This document shows positions 23,201 through 32,634 of a DNA stretch of 32,725 nucleotides, piece by piece. Each line of letters starts with the position of its first letter. Within the stretch, counting starts at the first letter, position 1. The notes under the pieces are model-generated. The model was not told the origin of the DNA. It saw only the letters and a program-made list of their open reading frames with translations, and ran no database searches. The DNA is from S139-23 sp047639315. Its GTDB lineage: Bacteria > Planctomycetota > GCA-002687715 > DRQF01. The DNA is taken from NCBI GenBank assembly GCA_047639315.1, contig JBLINQ010000040.1:1-32725 (forward strand), in the 5' to 3' direction. A program made the position numbers and the translations under genes.

Positions 23201-25789
23201 ATGAATCGATCAGTCCTTTTTGGGATTGCTATCTTCTTGGTTGTCATCGTCTCTGTCGCTGGTTGGATGATTGGCGTATCAGAGGACGCCCAACTGAGTG
23301 AGTTTGAAATCGCCGAGCAAGGCGAAGTCGACCGCCGCACGCCTGAGCGCAATGCCAGGATTCCCGAAACCAACCAAGACGATAATTCTGCAGCGGAACC
23401 AGAGGATTCACAGCTGCCCCCATCTGTCATCACTCACATCAGGTCCACTGAGGGACTAACGGAGGAGAACACGACAGCGGTTCTCGTCGTTGGTGTTAAC
23501 GGCAAAGAGCCTGGGGCAGGGTGCATCTTAAGTGTCGTCGACGCGGAAAAAATGAATGTGGTCGCCCAAGAAGCAGCGGGAGATCTCGTTAGTTTCCTAA
23601 AGAATCATGGCGTCCATTATCGTGTTCCGGATAACGGCGAGTTGAGGATCCATAGGCTCGATCATGACGTCTTGGTCGGCGCATTCAATGGCCTTGCCTT
23701 TGCCTTTGACCAATGGCGGCCAGATCAAACGAAGAAACTTGAATTGAGACTTCAGGTCATGACCGAAGTTGCGGTCCGGATTCTTGATCACGACGGAAAC
23801 CCGGTTGCAAACAGTGCTGCTGTGTTAGGAAGAAGACGAGACCCAAGTCATCGCGGTCATGGGCGCATTTTTGCTGTCAAGAAGGTCGATGGTAATGGCG
23901 TGGCTAAACTCAATCTTCTGGATCAAGTGATTGAGGCGGCATCGGAGGAGTTACCACTTTATTCCGGTGTGCGGGGTCTCCTCGTTCCACCCTTACGGCG
24001 AGAATTCGACGCCAAGAATCCGCCAAAAGATGTCGTCGAATTTCGTGTCCCTGAGTCTGGTTCCATGACAGTTAAGATCTTGGACACAGACGGTAAGGTC
24101 ATGGAATCTCAAGTCTCCTTATCCATCACTAGGACGAGTGGAGCAGGCTTGTCCAAAGGCGAGACCATCCAGACAAGCAAGCCGTCTTACAGTGAAATCG
24201 TCAATCATGGGACGACCAAGATTCCTTTTGTGACCTGTGGATTGAGTCTCGACTTCGAAGTGTATGGCCGACGAGGCCAGGTTGTGAAGCCGCTTCGGGA
24301 GACTTACCGGGGACCTAATTCGCCTGATGAAGAACGAATCGTCATCTTGCAGTTCAAGGAAAAATGGCCTCTCCTAACGGCCCGAATTCTGAATGAAGAA
24401 GGCCGACCTTTGCAGAATGAGGAAATCTCCGTCCTGATTTCCTTCCTCAAGGGAGGTGGCAGTTCTTCTAACACGCTGCAAGGGAAAACGAATGCCGATG
24501 GTGTAATCGAATTGCCTCTTATGAAAGAGGTGAAGGCGGACCTCACATCGGTCATGGCGAAATTTAGCACCAAGGCTACGAAGGCAAGCGTGGGACGGAG
24601 CGCTGAATACTCACTTCCGTTGGATTCTTTGTTGCTTGACGTGGTCGATGCCGGCGATCTAATTGTGGCAGAATCGCCTCTTTTAGTCTCTGGCACCGTG
24701 GTCGATGTTGATGGCAATCCGATTCCGAAAGCGCGGGTCACACCAATTTCAACCTCCGACAGCTGGCAGGAACAGCGAAAATTCAAAGCTCAAATCGAGT
24801 TCAATACGAAGACAAATGAGAAGGGCGAGTTCCTCATTCGTGGCACGACCAATCAGCCCGAATTCCGTCTTCAAGTAAGTGCCAAGGAATATCTACGCCA
24901 GACCCAGTTGTCATCGCGGGGCTCAGAAGGCGTTCGAGTCATTTTGACTCCAGCAGGGTTCATTACTGGGCGAATTGTTGCGAATGCAAGTCTGCGAATG
25001 GACGACATCTATGTCATGGTTAGCGAAGAAGGCGATAATATCTGGCGAGGAAACCAGCCCCAGACGGATGGCACATTCAAATCGGAGCCACTTCAACCAG
25101 GTCGCTATGATGTTCACTTCTCACTTGATGGGCACGATCGTGAACCGATCCGGACGATTGCTGGGTTAGAAGTCCTGGCAGCACAAACTGTCGATGTCGG
25201 TGAGGTCGAGGTTGAGCTTAAGGGCATGAAGATAGAGCTTGTTCTGACCGAGCCGGCCCCGACAAGACGCCCCCAAAGGATCCGAATCAAAGCCGTCAGG
25301 CCTGGCACCAATGACCTGCTTGCGACTGCCACGATGTTTCGCCCGAAGAAGACTCTCATTGTCTCAGAGGCAAGGTGCGATCTCATTTGTAATTTAGATG
25401 GCTATCGCGAATTACGTCTCAACAATGTCCAAGCCGGTAAGGTTGAGATCAAGTTCAAGTCGGGCATTCCGGTCGGGTTTGAGATCACCAATAAGAAGAT
25501 CATCCCAGAGGGTATGACCGTTCGGTTTTCCCCCTACTTGGCAAACAGCCCGATCACGAGCCTTAGAGGTGGCATGTCACGAAAAGGACAGCCAACAAGC
25601 GTGCCGGCCGCCGGAACCTACAAAATACGGTGCATGCTCGGCACAAGCTCGAACGGCAGAAACTCCTTCTCCGAAATCCAGGTAACTCCCAGCGCCATCA
25701 AAGTAGACGACAGTGACCTTGAACAGGTATTCCAGATCACCTTAGATGCGGACTCAGTGAAGGAAGTTTCTGATAGGATTAAGAAGTGA
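23201..25789 (+). CDS. anchored multi-domain carboxypeptidase-regulatory-like protein, paralogue 2
   Basis: 862-residue paralogue of the 18637 gene. The N-terminal anchor (about residues 5-23, ending AGW) is followed by an acidic patch and a linker with PERNARIP, nearly identical to paralogue 1. Domain-opening strands sit near residues 189 (RILDHDGNPVANSA), 288 (KILDTDGKV), 391 (ARILNEEGRPL), 495 (GTVVDVDGNPIPKARV) and 587 (GRIVANAS), within three residues of their places in paralogue 1. The shared PP-x-[DE]-V-V-[DE] block and the P-x-x-CG motif (Cys346) are present, as is the later RCDL (Cys726). The C-terminus ends in a charged helix VKEVSDRIKK. GAGGGA about seven bases before the ATG is a good ribosome-binding site. 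Probably extracytoplasmic; function unknown. Confidence 0.7.
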   Translation: MNRSVLFGIAIFLVVIVSVAGWMIGVSEDAQLSEFEIAEQGEVDRRTPERNARIPETNQDDNSAAEPEDSQLPPSVITHIRSTEGLTEENTTAVLVVGVNGKEPGAGCILSVVDAEKMNVVAQEAAGDLVSFLKNHGVHYRVPDNGELRIHRLDHDVLVGAFNGLAFAFDQWRPDQTKKLELRLQVMTEVAVRILDHDGNPVANSAAVLGRRRDPSHRGHGRIFAVKKVDGNGVAKLNLLDQVIEAASEELPLYSGVRGLLVPPLRREFDAKNPPKDVVEFRVPESGSMTVKILDTDGKVMESQVSLSITRTSGAGLSKGETIQTSKPSYSEIVNHGTTKIPFVTCGLSLDFEVYGRRGQVVKPLRETYRGPNSPDEERIVILQFKEKWPLLTARILNEEGRPLQNEEISVLISFLKGGGSSSNTLQGKTNADGVIELPLMKEVKADLTSVMAKFSTKATKASVGRSAEYSLPLDSLLLDVVDAGDLIVAESPLLVSGTVVDVDGNPIPKARVTPISTSDSWQEQRKFKAQIEFNTKTNEKGEFLIRGTTNQPEFRLQVSAKEYLRQTQLSSRGSEGVRVILTPAGFITGRIVANASLRMDDIYVMVSEEGDNIWRGNQPQTDGTFKSEPLQPGRYDVHFSLDGHDREPIRTIAGLEVLAAQTVDVGEVEVELKGMKIELVLTEPAPTRRPQRIRIKAVRPGTNDLLATATMFRPKKTLIVSEARCDLICNLDGYRELRLNNVQAGKVEIKFKSGIPVGFEITNKKIIPEGMTVRFSPYLANSPITSLRGGMSRKGQPTSVPAAGTYKIRCMLGTSSNGRNSFSEIQVTPSAIKVDDSDLEQVFQITLDADSVKEVSDRIKK

Positions 25790-25820
25790 CCCTTAGACTT
25801 CTTTGCGGGATGGCTCTTAC

Positions 25821-28406
25821 TTGAAGAATCTGCTCCTCATATTTTCCGTTGTGGCCGCGATTCTCGGTGCCTTTATCTGGATGTTCCTGGCACCAGAGGA
25901 GGATGACTTCCTTGACGAAGTTCAGATTACGACGACCGATAGTGAAGTCGACCGGGTCCCACGGCGGGCCAGTGGTAGCGCTCGAGAGATCGAACCTGAA
26001 CCACGTGTCGTGCGTCGAGCGAAGGTCAATCTCGATCAACCCATAGTCTTTGCAAACACGACTGGACTCGACGATTCGAATAGCACGATCGTCACGGTGG
26101 TCGACAATCTGACCAACGAAAGTCTGGCCGGTGCCGTCGTTGCAGTTGTTGAAAAAGACGCGCAAGCTGGATTTGTGCAAGAACGTCTGATTCGTTCAGA
26201 CTTTCTTGGTTTCTTCCGAACCTTCGGGAGCCACTATCAAACTTCGGAAGACGGAACGGTCCGCATCCCCGACCGTCTCACTGGCTGCATTATCGCTGCT
26301 TTTACCGACAACCTCTTCGTTCGCCAAACGCAGGATGCCCCCTTGCCGTTGGCCTTCGAGCTTCGTGCCAGCCCGATTCTCAAAATAAAAGCGCGGGTCT
26401 TGGATGGTAGTGGTCAACCTGTTGTTGATGCTAGTGTTCGACTGGGTTTGTTTTCTTCTTCCAATCGCGGCCGAACCGGTGAGCGGTATATTGGCATTCA
26501 GACCGCGAGAACAGGAGAGGATGGCATTGCGTTACTTCGTGGGATTGGCGGTGAGTTGTACTCGGCACAACGTGGTCTGAGTAACGCCAAAGGTTTTGTC
26601 GACATCGACGGACTGTTCATTCCCCGGGTGAAAGAATTTGTCGATCTTGAAAATCCGCCGAAGGGCTTGATCGATCTTCGCCTTCCAGAGTTGGGGTCCA
26701 TTGACTTACGGATATTGATGACCGACGGCACGCCTCTCCGAAAACTAGGACGCGTTGAGATCGTTGGGTATGATCGAAGCAACGCCCCTGGTTTCGCGAA
26801 TAGCCACAACCAAGTCTTGTACTTAGGTCATATAGAAGACGGCCGCCTACTGATTCCCCATGTGACATGTGGCAAGAAGTTTCGGATTATTGTCTGGGCT
26901 GACGTGCTCGGCGATGTGACCCTGAGCGATGTGAAAAGTGGACCGACGAAGCCCGGAGAAACCAAGGAGATCACGCTCCGAATCCCGATGAAGATTCCTG
27001 CACTTCGAGGGCGAGTTTTGGATTCGGCCCAAGTGCCGTTGGTCAATCAGAAGATCGAAGTTGTAGTGAGGGGACGGTTCTCGTGGAACTTCATGATGCG
27101 GGGTCTCCTGAGAACCGACGAGAAAGGCCACTTCGAGCTGCCCATGGGATTTGGGCTTTACCCTGAGAAACGATGTTCGAAACGCACTCTTACCATTAGG
27201 GATTTGGACACAAACGCCACGACACCCGCAATGGTTCAAGTGGCGCTGACGTTAGACCCCATCACGAATGATCTGGAACTGGGTGACTTGGTCCTCAAGG
27301 ATGCTGATTGTTTGGCCAGCGGGCGTGTTGTGAATGCAAATGGCCTCCCTGTCTATCGAGCCAAGATCGCAGTCAATCTCATGAACTATGAGCAAGCTGT
27401 TCGGAACGAGAATAAGATTGAGGCCGTGTTTCCTCCGCGGGTTGGGCGAGATGGCGAGTTCCGAATATTTGGCACATCAACCACAGAGGAATTGCGAATC
27501 ACAATTTCCGCCGATGACTATTTGACCCAGAGTATCGACGTCAAGAAGGGGCAGGAGAACGTTGAAGTTGAATTGATTGAGCCTGCCAGGATTCGTGGTC
27601 GGCTCGTCCTTGCGAATGGGGCGGACGCAAAAGACTTGTTTTGCACTTTGATAAACGTACAGAGCGATGACAAAAAGAAGCTGAATTTGAAAGCCGATGG
27701 AGCCTTCTCGCAAAGTGAAATCTCGGCCGGAACGTATCGTCTTTTCGTTACTGGGCACAAGTCACAAGATGAGGCGCTTCTGGAGGAGACGATTACCTTG
27801 GCCCCAGGTCAGAACTATGACTTTGGTGACTTAAGGATTGAGTTCTCAGGGGCACGATTGGACTTGACGCTGATTCAGCCTAAGCGAGTGCCGCGTGGCC
27901 TATTGGTGGTCGTGCGGGACCCAGCAAGCGACAAAGAAATTACGCGCTTCGTGATGGGTTACAAACAAGAGACGATCTATGTGCCGGTGAAGATCTGCGA
28001 TCTCCTACTCACCACTGCAGGGTATCGCCAAACGACCATCTCTGGCGTGTCGGGGGGAGATGTCCAGCTCCGTTTGCTCCCGGGAATTCCGGTGACCTTC
28101 GAATTCATGAATTCTGAGGTGGTCCCGAAAGATCATATGATTGAATTCTGGGTAAATCCCAATCTTGGGACGGGCCCGTTTTGGCTCAAGGAAATTGGAC
28201 CGAATCACGTGGTTCCTTTTCATTCACCCGGCACTTATCGGATGTCTGCGACGATTGCCAAGGTCGGTAAATTGTCCAAACGAGAACGTTTCCCGGTTTC
28301 GCCAAGACGAGTCGAGGTGCTTGATTCTACTTCAACACAGAACTTTCGATTACGCTTGGACCCAGAAGACATCAAACGAGCACTCAAGAAGTTAGCTGGA
28401 CGTTAA
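25821..28406 (+). CDS. anchored multi-domain carboxypeptidase-regulatory-like protein, paralogue 3
   Basis: 861-residue paralogue. The anchor at about residues 3-20 ends FIWMFLAP and runs into EEDD. The linker contains two RRA elements. Repeated domain openings lie near residues 188 (ARVLDGSGQPVVDASV), 293 (RILMTDGTPL), 393 (GRVLDSAQVPL), 498 (GRVVNANGLPVYRAKI) and 590 (GRLVLANGA). Cysteines 350 and 726 correspond to those of paralogues 1 and 2. The start is ambiguous: TTG 25821 has GGGA ten bases upstream and gives an N-terminus aligned with the other paralogues, while TTG 25803 adds six residues without a ribosome-binding site. No ATG is usable. It follows paralogue 2 by 31 bases, so the two are likely cotranscribed. 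Confidence 0.7.
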   Translation: MKNLLLIFSVVAAILGAFIWMFLAPEEDDFLDEVQITTTDSEVDRVPRRASGSAREIEPEPRVVRRAKVNLDQPIVFANTTGLDDSNSTIVTVVDNLTNESLAGAVVAVVEKDAQAGFVQERLIRSDFLGFFRTFGSHYQTSEDGTVRIPDRLTGCIIAAFTDNLFVRQTQDAPLPLAFELRASPILKIKARVLDGSGQPVVDASVRLGLFSSSNRGRTGERYIGIQTARTGEDGIALLRGIGGELYSAQRGLSNAKGFVDIDGLFIPRVKEFVDLENPPKGLIDLRLPELGSIDLRILMTDGTPLRKLGRVEIVGYDRSNAPGFANSHNQVLYLGHIEDGRLLIPHVTCGKKFRIIVWADVLGDVTLSDVKSGPTKPGETKEITLRIPMKIPALRGRVLDSAQVPLVNQKIEVVVRGRFSWNFMMRGLLRTDEKGHFELPMGFGLYPEKRCSKRTLTIRDLDTNATTPAMVQVALTLDPITNDLELGDLVLKDADCLASGRVVNANGLPVYRAKIAVNLMNYEQAVRNENKIEAVFPPRVGRDGEFRIFGTSTTEELRITISADDYLTQSIDVKKGQENVEVELIEPARIRGRLVLANGADAKDLFCTLINVQSDDKKKLNLKADGAFSQSEISAGTYRLFVTGHKSQDEALLEETITLAPGQNYDFGDLRIEFSGARLDLTLIQPKRVPRGLLVVVRDPASDKEITRFVMGYKQETIYVPVKICDLLLTTAGYRQTTISGVSGGDVQLRLLPGIPVTFEFMNSEVVPKDHMIEFWVNPNLGTGPFWLKEIGPNHVVPFHSPGTYRMSATIAKVGKLSKRERFPVSPRRVEVLDSTSTQNFRLRLDPEDIKRALKKLAGR

Positions 28407-28443
28407 GCGGAACCGGCCAGTAGGAGGCAGCAAGACTACAGGC

Positions 28444-31161
28444 ATGCACACAACGAATGCAAAACTACTTGCTCTTGCCGTGATCCTTCTGGTCACAGCG
28501 GTCTCCTTTAGCTGGAGTGTCTTCCAAGACGAGGATTTCGAAGAACTCGTGCCAGCTGAGGTCGAAATTGAATCAGCCGACCGTCCATTCGTGCGTCGCG
28601 CCAAGAAAGCGCCAAGAGCTACCGACGAAGAGCAAACTGGCAACTCGTCTCGTGAAGAGGTGCTTGATGTCGGCGACCAGGTCGACCCTAATTTGACCTT
28701 GATTGAGATCACGGGGGGAGGGCACTCTGATGCATCGATCCGTCTTATTCGCACCGACGCACGTTGCCTTGGAATCAAGCGTCTCACTGAAGAACGTAAG
28801 GTTGATCCCGTTGGTTTCTTTCGAACCTATGGCACGCATTTCAAAGCGGATCAGTTTGGGCGTGTGCGCATCCCAAGAATCAAAGAAAGTTACCATGTTG
28901 CCGCAATCTCGAAATTCGGTTTCGTCGACACCCTGATCGGCCCCTATTCTCAACCCAAAGTGACGATGAATTTAGCTCCGATCAGCCGCATGTCTGTTCG
29001 GGTTCTCGATTTGGACGGCAAACCGGTTTCTGATGTTGAAGTCGTCTGCGGATGCCTTCTTTCGCCTTCTTGGAATGAACCCAAAGTGCGCCGTGAGATC
29101 TTTCGGTCCTCAACTCAGGATGATGGATCCGCTGTTCTCAACGTCACAGCAAATTTGACTTTCGCTCGAGACCGGTGGAGTGACCCATTCCTTGGCTTGC
29201 GTGGTCTTCTAAAGCCCCGAGTCTTCGTTCCCTTTGATCCTGACAATATCCCGACTGAGATCGTCGACTTACAACTCGGACCGGTGGGAGCGATTGACCT
29301 GACCTTCCTAAATCCGGATGGATCGGTGTGCCACCAAGACATTCGCGTTTCGATTCGGATTATGGGCAAGGGGGAACAAAATCCGCCAACGAGCTCTGAT
29401 GTCGATGAGGAAATCGATGGCTCTACGCCTTGGAGATCGAAGAAAGGGGAATTCGAGTTAGGCGGCAAGAATGAGAGATGGCAAAAAATTAAGAAGGAGG
29501 TGGGCGCAGCCAAGAAGCCTGACTGGCAAGGATGGGCCAAAGAAGGGCGCCTTCGTATTCCCTGTGTCTCACCCGATCTCACCTTGGCGGTGACCGCTCA
29601 AGGCGGCGAGAGCTCGGGCCTAAGTTTCGTTTCCAAAACAGTGCAAGGACCAACTGCGGCGAAGCAAAGCGTTCCCATTTCTATTGCTTTTGAGACGAAG
29701 CATAGCGAAACGACAGGAAGGCTCTTAGACGCCCTTGGTAGTCATCTTGGGCGGCGGAAGGCCCAAGGGCAATTTCTAAAAGGTGGCTTAGGAGCGAAGT
29801 TGACCTTCTGGACCGACAATGATGGGCGGTTTCGGGTCTTTACCGACAGGTCATTTCGCGAGCCTCATTCGGCTGACTTTTTTCGGATCACTGTTGCTGG
29901 GCGGCAATCCGGTTTGCCTTTAATGGCGTCGGTTCCTCTTTCAACCTCGCGCAGCGAAGCCGATGACTACGTGCTCGGTGCCGTTACCATGGCTCCAGTT
30001 TCAATTCTCGCCATGGGCAAAATTGTCGATTCGAATGGTACTCCCGTGTCCGGGGCAAGTATCTATGTCGAACTCGGGCATCTGCCGGTAGAACAGCGTA
30101 CCACGCAAGAACTGCACGTCATTCACTGGCCCAATTGGCCGCGCTCTGACGAAGATGGTAACTTTGTGCTTTTCGGTACATGCCATGCCTCGTCAATTCA
30201 GCTCAACGTCTTCTGTGAAGGATATGCGCCGGCGCTGGTTTTGGCTGCCAAAGGCGAAACGGGTGTCCGCATCCCTATGCGACGCGCCTCGAAAGTCACC
30301 GGGCGCTTGGTTCTGCCGACTGATCTTAAGGGCCTCAACTTTGAGGTGGAATTTGCTCCATCCGAGTCTCCCATGCCCAAAGTCGTACTCACAGGTCGGA
30401 GTTGGAACTTTGAAGCGAGGCAAGTGCCGCCCGGGCGTTTTCGCCTCATCGTGAAGACCACTGATGTTCTTCCCTACGTCCTTTTCGAGACTCATGATTT
30501 TGTCGTCGTCGAAGGGGAGAACCTCAACCTCGGCGATCTTGCCGTGCCTGACATGACACGGTGGGTTGAGTTCAACCGCAAAGGAGGGTCGGGTTACCTT
30601 TACACTCATATCACATTGAAGGACTCCATGAGTGGTGAAGTACTCACGAAATTCTCAATGGTTGAAGGGAGCAAAAAATTTCTTCTGCGACCGGGGTCAA
30701 TCGATGTGCATGTTCACGCGAAAGGGAAACGAGAGATCATTCTTCGCAATCAAACTGGAACGAGAATCGAATTTGAATTTCAGGCAGGGATTCCCATTCA
30801 ACTGGTATTCGAAACCCCTCAAGAGATCCCCGCAGGTTATTCGTTTTCGATTGAGGTCGGAGGATTGGAGGCTTTTAACGAGAATGAGCTCGTGTCAAAG
30901 ACAGGCTCTCACGAGTTCTTCTTGCCGAGACCGGGCACTTTCAAAGTGTCTGGGCGCCTCTTGACCGGGCAGCATATTCGCCAGTCCGAAACAGACCTCA
31001 TTGAGTCCAATATTGAAGTCAAAGACCAAAGCGAAGTGCAGGTCTTTCGGGTGCGTCTCAAAGATGGTGGAATCGAGGATGTGGTTCGTGAATTGAAAAA
31101 ACTGGGGTGGCCGCCGACTCGCCTTAAGATCGATCGCATTCGTCGGGCACTCTTGAAATGA
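28444..31161 (+). CDS. anchored multi-domain carboxypeptidase-regulatory-like protein, paralogue 4
   Basis: 905-residue member, the most diverged of the four. The anchor (about residues 7-23) ends SWSVFQDEDFEE, and the linker has RRAKKAPRA. Domain openings are near residues 182 (RVLDLDGKPVSDVEV), 283 (FLNPDGSV), 422 (GRLLDALGSHL), 523 (GKIVDSNGTPVSGASI) and 617 (GRLVLPTD). An insertion of about 35 residues rich in Lys, Glu and Trp (around 300-355) lengthens the second interval. The two cysteines shared by paralogues 1-3 are both replaced (CG by PD, C by I). The C-terminus is extended by a basic segment ending RIRRALLK. AGGAGG at 28422-28427 is unusually far (16 bases) from the ATG, with no better start visible. 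It ends at the hairpin at 31161-31204. Confidence 0.7.
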   Translation: MHTTNAKLLALAVILLVTAVSFSWSVFQDEDFEELVPAEVEIESADRPFVRRAKKAPRATDEEQTGNSSREEVLDVGDQVDPNLTLIEITGGGHSDASIRLIRTDARCLGIKRLTEERKVDPVGFFRTYGTHFKADQFGRVRIPRIKESYHVAAISKFGFVDTLIGPYSQPKVTMNLAPISRMSVRVLDLDGKPVSDVEVVCGCLLSPSWNEPKVRREIFRSSTQDDGSAVLNVTANLTFARDRWSDPFLGLRGLLKPRVFVPFDPDNIPTEIVDLQLGPVGAIDLTFLNPDGSVCHQDIRVSIRIMGKGEQNPPTSSDVDEEIDGSTPWRSKKGEFELGGKNERWQKIKKEVGAAKKPDWQGWAKEGRLRIPCVSPDLTLAVTAQGGESSGLSFVSKTVQGPTAAKQSVPISIAFETKHSETTGRLLDALGSHLGRRKAQGQFLKGGLGAKLTFWTDNDGRFRVFTDRSFREPHSADFFRITVAGRQSGLPLMASVPLSTSRSEADDYVLGAVTMAPVSILAMGKIVDSNGTPVSGASIYVELGHLPVEQRTTQELHVIHWPNWPRSDEDGNFVLFGTCHASSIQLNVFCEGYAPALVLAAKGETGVRIPMRRASKVTGRLVLPTDLKGLNFEVEFAPSESPMPKVVLTGRSWNFEARQVPPGRFRLIVKTTDVLPYVLFETHDFVVVEGENLNLGDLAVPDMTRWVEFNRKGGSGYLYTHITLKDSMSGEVLTKFSMVEGSKKFLLRPGSIDVHVHAKGKREIILRNQTGTRIEFEFQAGIPIQLVFETPQEIPAGYSFSIEVGGLEAFNENELVSKTGSHEFFLPRPGTFKVSGRLLTGQHIRQSETDLIESNIEVKDQSEVQVFRVRLKDGGIEDVVRELKKLGWPPTRLKIDRIRRALLK

Positions 31162-31204
31162 AGAAACCCCGGTGAGCTTGGATTAAGCCACACCGGGGTT
31201 TCTT
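31161..31204. terminator. bidirectional terminator between paralogue 4 and the Clp-like gene
   Basis: AAGAAACCCCGGTG at 31161-31174 and CACCGGGGTTTCTT at 31191-31204 form a 14-bp perfect stem. The 16-base loop contains its own GCTT/AAGC pairing. The stem base is A/T-rich, giving TTTCTTTG on the + strand and an equivalent T-rich side on the - strand. It therefore suits both converging transcripts. Confidence 0.8.
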
Positions 31205-31227
31205 TGATTCAATAATAACAGTCGAAC

Positions 31228-32634
31228 TTAGACTGGTTGCTCTTGTTCCGACTCCGATGGAATCTCAATCTTGTTGAAGCAGACTTCTCCATCTTCCACG
31301 TCCATCAGGATGATGTCACCGTCTTCAACGGTCTCATTGAGAATGAGCTCGGTGAGAGGGTTTTCGATCAACCTCTTGATCGTGCGACGGATTTCACGAG
31401 CGCCCCATTCGTCTTTGAAGCCTTCTTCGGCAATGTGACGGTTGAGCTTCTCGGTGGCTTTCACCCGCAATCCAGCGCGTTCAGCGATGATTTCTAACTC
31501 GGCCATCATCTTCTCAACAATCGTGATGCTGTTTTCCAGTGTCAAAGTGTTGAACACGACGACTTCATCGAGACGGTTGATGAATTCAGGACGAAACGCC
31601 TTCTTCAGGGCATCGTTGATTTCATTGCGCATCAACTCGTAAGGAATCTTCTCTTCCTTACCTCCTTGGCGGAAACCAAGAGCACTGCGTGCTTCTTCAA
31701 CTTCTTTCACACCGAGGTTACTGGTCATCAGAACCAGCGAGTTGCGGAAAGAGACCTTAAAGCCTTTGCTGTCCGTGACCATGCCCTCATCAAGTAGTTG
31801 AAGAAGGATGTTGTGCATTTTTGAATGAGCCTTGTCGATTTCATCGAAGAGAACGACAAAGTCTTTCATTTCCTTCGCTGCTTCCGTCAAGTAGCCACCT
31901 TCATTGTGGCCAATGTAGCCGGGAGGTGAACCAATCAACTTGGCGTATTCGTGGGGCAGGGCATATTCAGAACAATCAACTCGGATGAGTCGGCTCTGAC
32001 TACCATAGAGGTAGTTGGCGATAGACTTAGCCAACTCTGTTTTGCCAACCCCTGGTTGACCGGCAAAGAGATAGGCGCCAATTGGCTTTTCAAGATCGCG
32101 CATTCCGACAACCGATTTCTTGATCGATTGGCAGACCGACTTAACGGCGTGTTCTTGGCCGATGACTTCTTTGCAGATTTGTTCTTCGATGTTGGCGATG
32201 CGGCGGAGGTTCTTCTTGCTCTTTTGCTTCATACGAGCAGTGAGCTTGGGGTCATTTTCAGACTCGACCTCGTTCGAACTCATCTGAACACTCACTTGAT
32301 GAATGTCGAGAGCTGGATTTACGTCAACGCACAAGAGGTAGAGCATTTCCTCGATGTCAACGATGCCTGTGGCTTCATCGAGCTCACGGATACGCGGTAA
32401 TACGTTGTCGTTATAATCCGCGATGCAAACACGGATAATCTCTTCTTGGAAACCTGCCTTATCGCCGCTCGACGCTTTCTTGATCAATTGGCGCGCTTCT
32501 TCTTCCGAATAAACGCGAATCTTGATGAACTCGTCGAGGACTTCGCAGTACTTCAGTACCAAATTGAAGTCGCTGTGAATCATCCGGGTAATCTCCCATT
32601 CTTCAGTCTTATTTCCCGCTACTGTGATCGGCAT
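31228..32634 (-). CDS. single-AAA+ Clp/Hsp100-type unfoldase
   Basis: 468-residue ATPase equivalent to the second AAA+ module of ClpA/ClpC/ClpB. Residues 1-145 form an unfamiliar helical N-terminal domain (YSEEEARQLIKKASSGD, then LYLLCVDVNPALDIH). Then come Walker A GQPGVGKTE (192-200), pore loop GYIG (239-242), Walker B VVLFDEID (260-267), sensor 1 LMTSNLG, arginine-finger region FRPEFINR (347-354), and sensor 2 GAR (411-413) in the C-terminal small domain. LGF at 319-321 sits where ClpC and ClpA carry the ClpP-docking loop, suggesting a protease partner. The first AAA+ module and the Clp repeat N-domain are absent. The start is uncertain: ATG 32634 is given, GTG 32664 extends it, and ATG 32583 has a better GGGAG nine bases upstream. 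Confidence 0.8.
   Translation of the reverse strand: MPITVAGNKTEEWEITRMIHSDFNLVLKYCEVLDEFIKIRVYSEEEARQLIKKASSGDKAGFQEEIIRVCIADYNDNVLPRIRELDEATGIVDIEEMLYLLCVDVNPALDIHQVSVQMSSNEVESENDPKLTARMKQKSKKNLRRIANIEEQICKEVIGQEHAVKSVCQSIKKSVVGMRDLEKPIGAYLFAGQPGVGKTELAKSIANYLYGSQSRLIRVDCSEYALPHEYAKLIGSPPGYIGHNEGGYLTEAAKEMKDFVVLFDEIDKAHSKMHNILLQLLDEGMVTDSKGFKVSFRNSLVLMTSNLGVKEVEEARSALGFRQGGKEEKIPYELMRNEINDALKKAFRPEFINRLDEVVVFNTLTLENSITIVEKMMAELEIIAERAGLRVKATEKLNRHIAEEGFKDEWGAREIRRTIKRLIENPLTELILNETVEDGDIILMDVEDGEVCFNKIEIPSESEQEQPV

Noticed and set aside
18637..31161. Recent tandem duplication or repeat array
   Set aside because: The four copies align in protein layout but show no long nucleotide identity by eye, so they are old paralogues and not DNA repeats.
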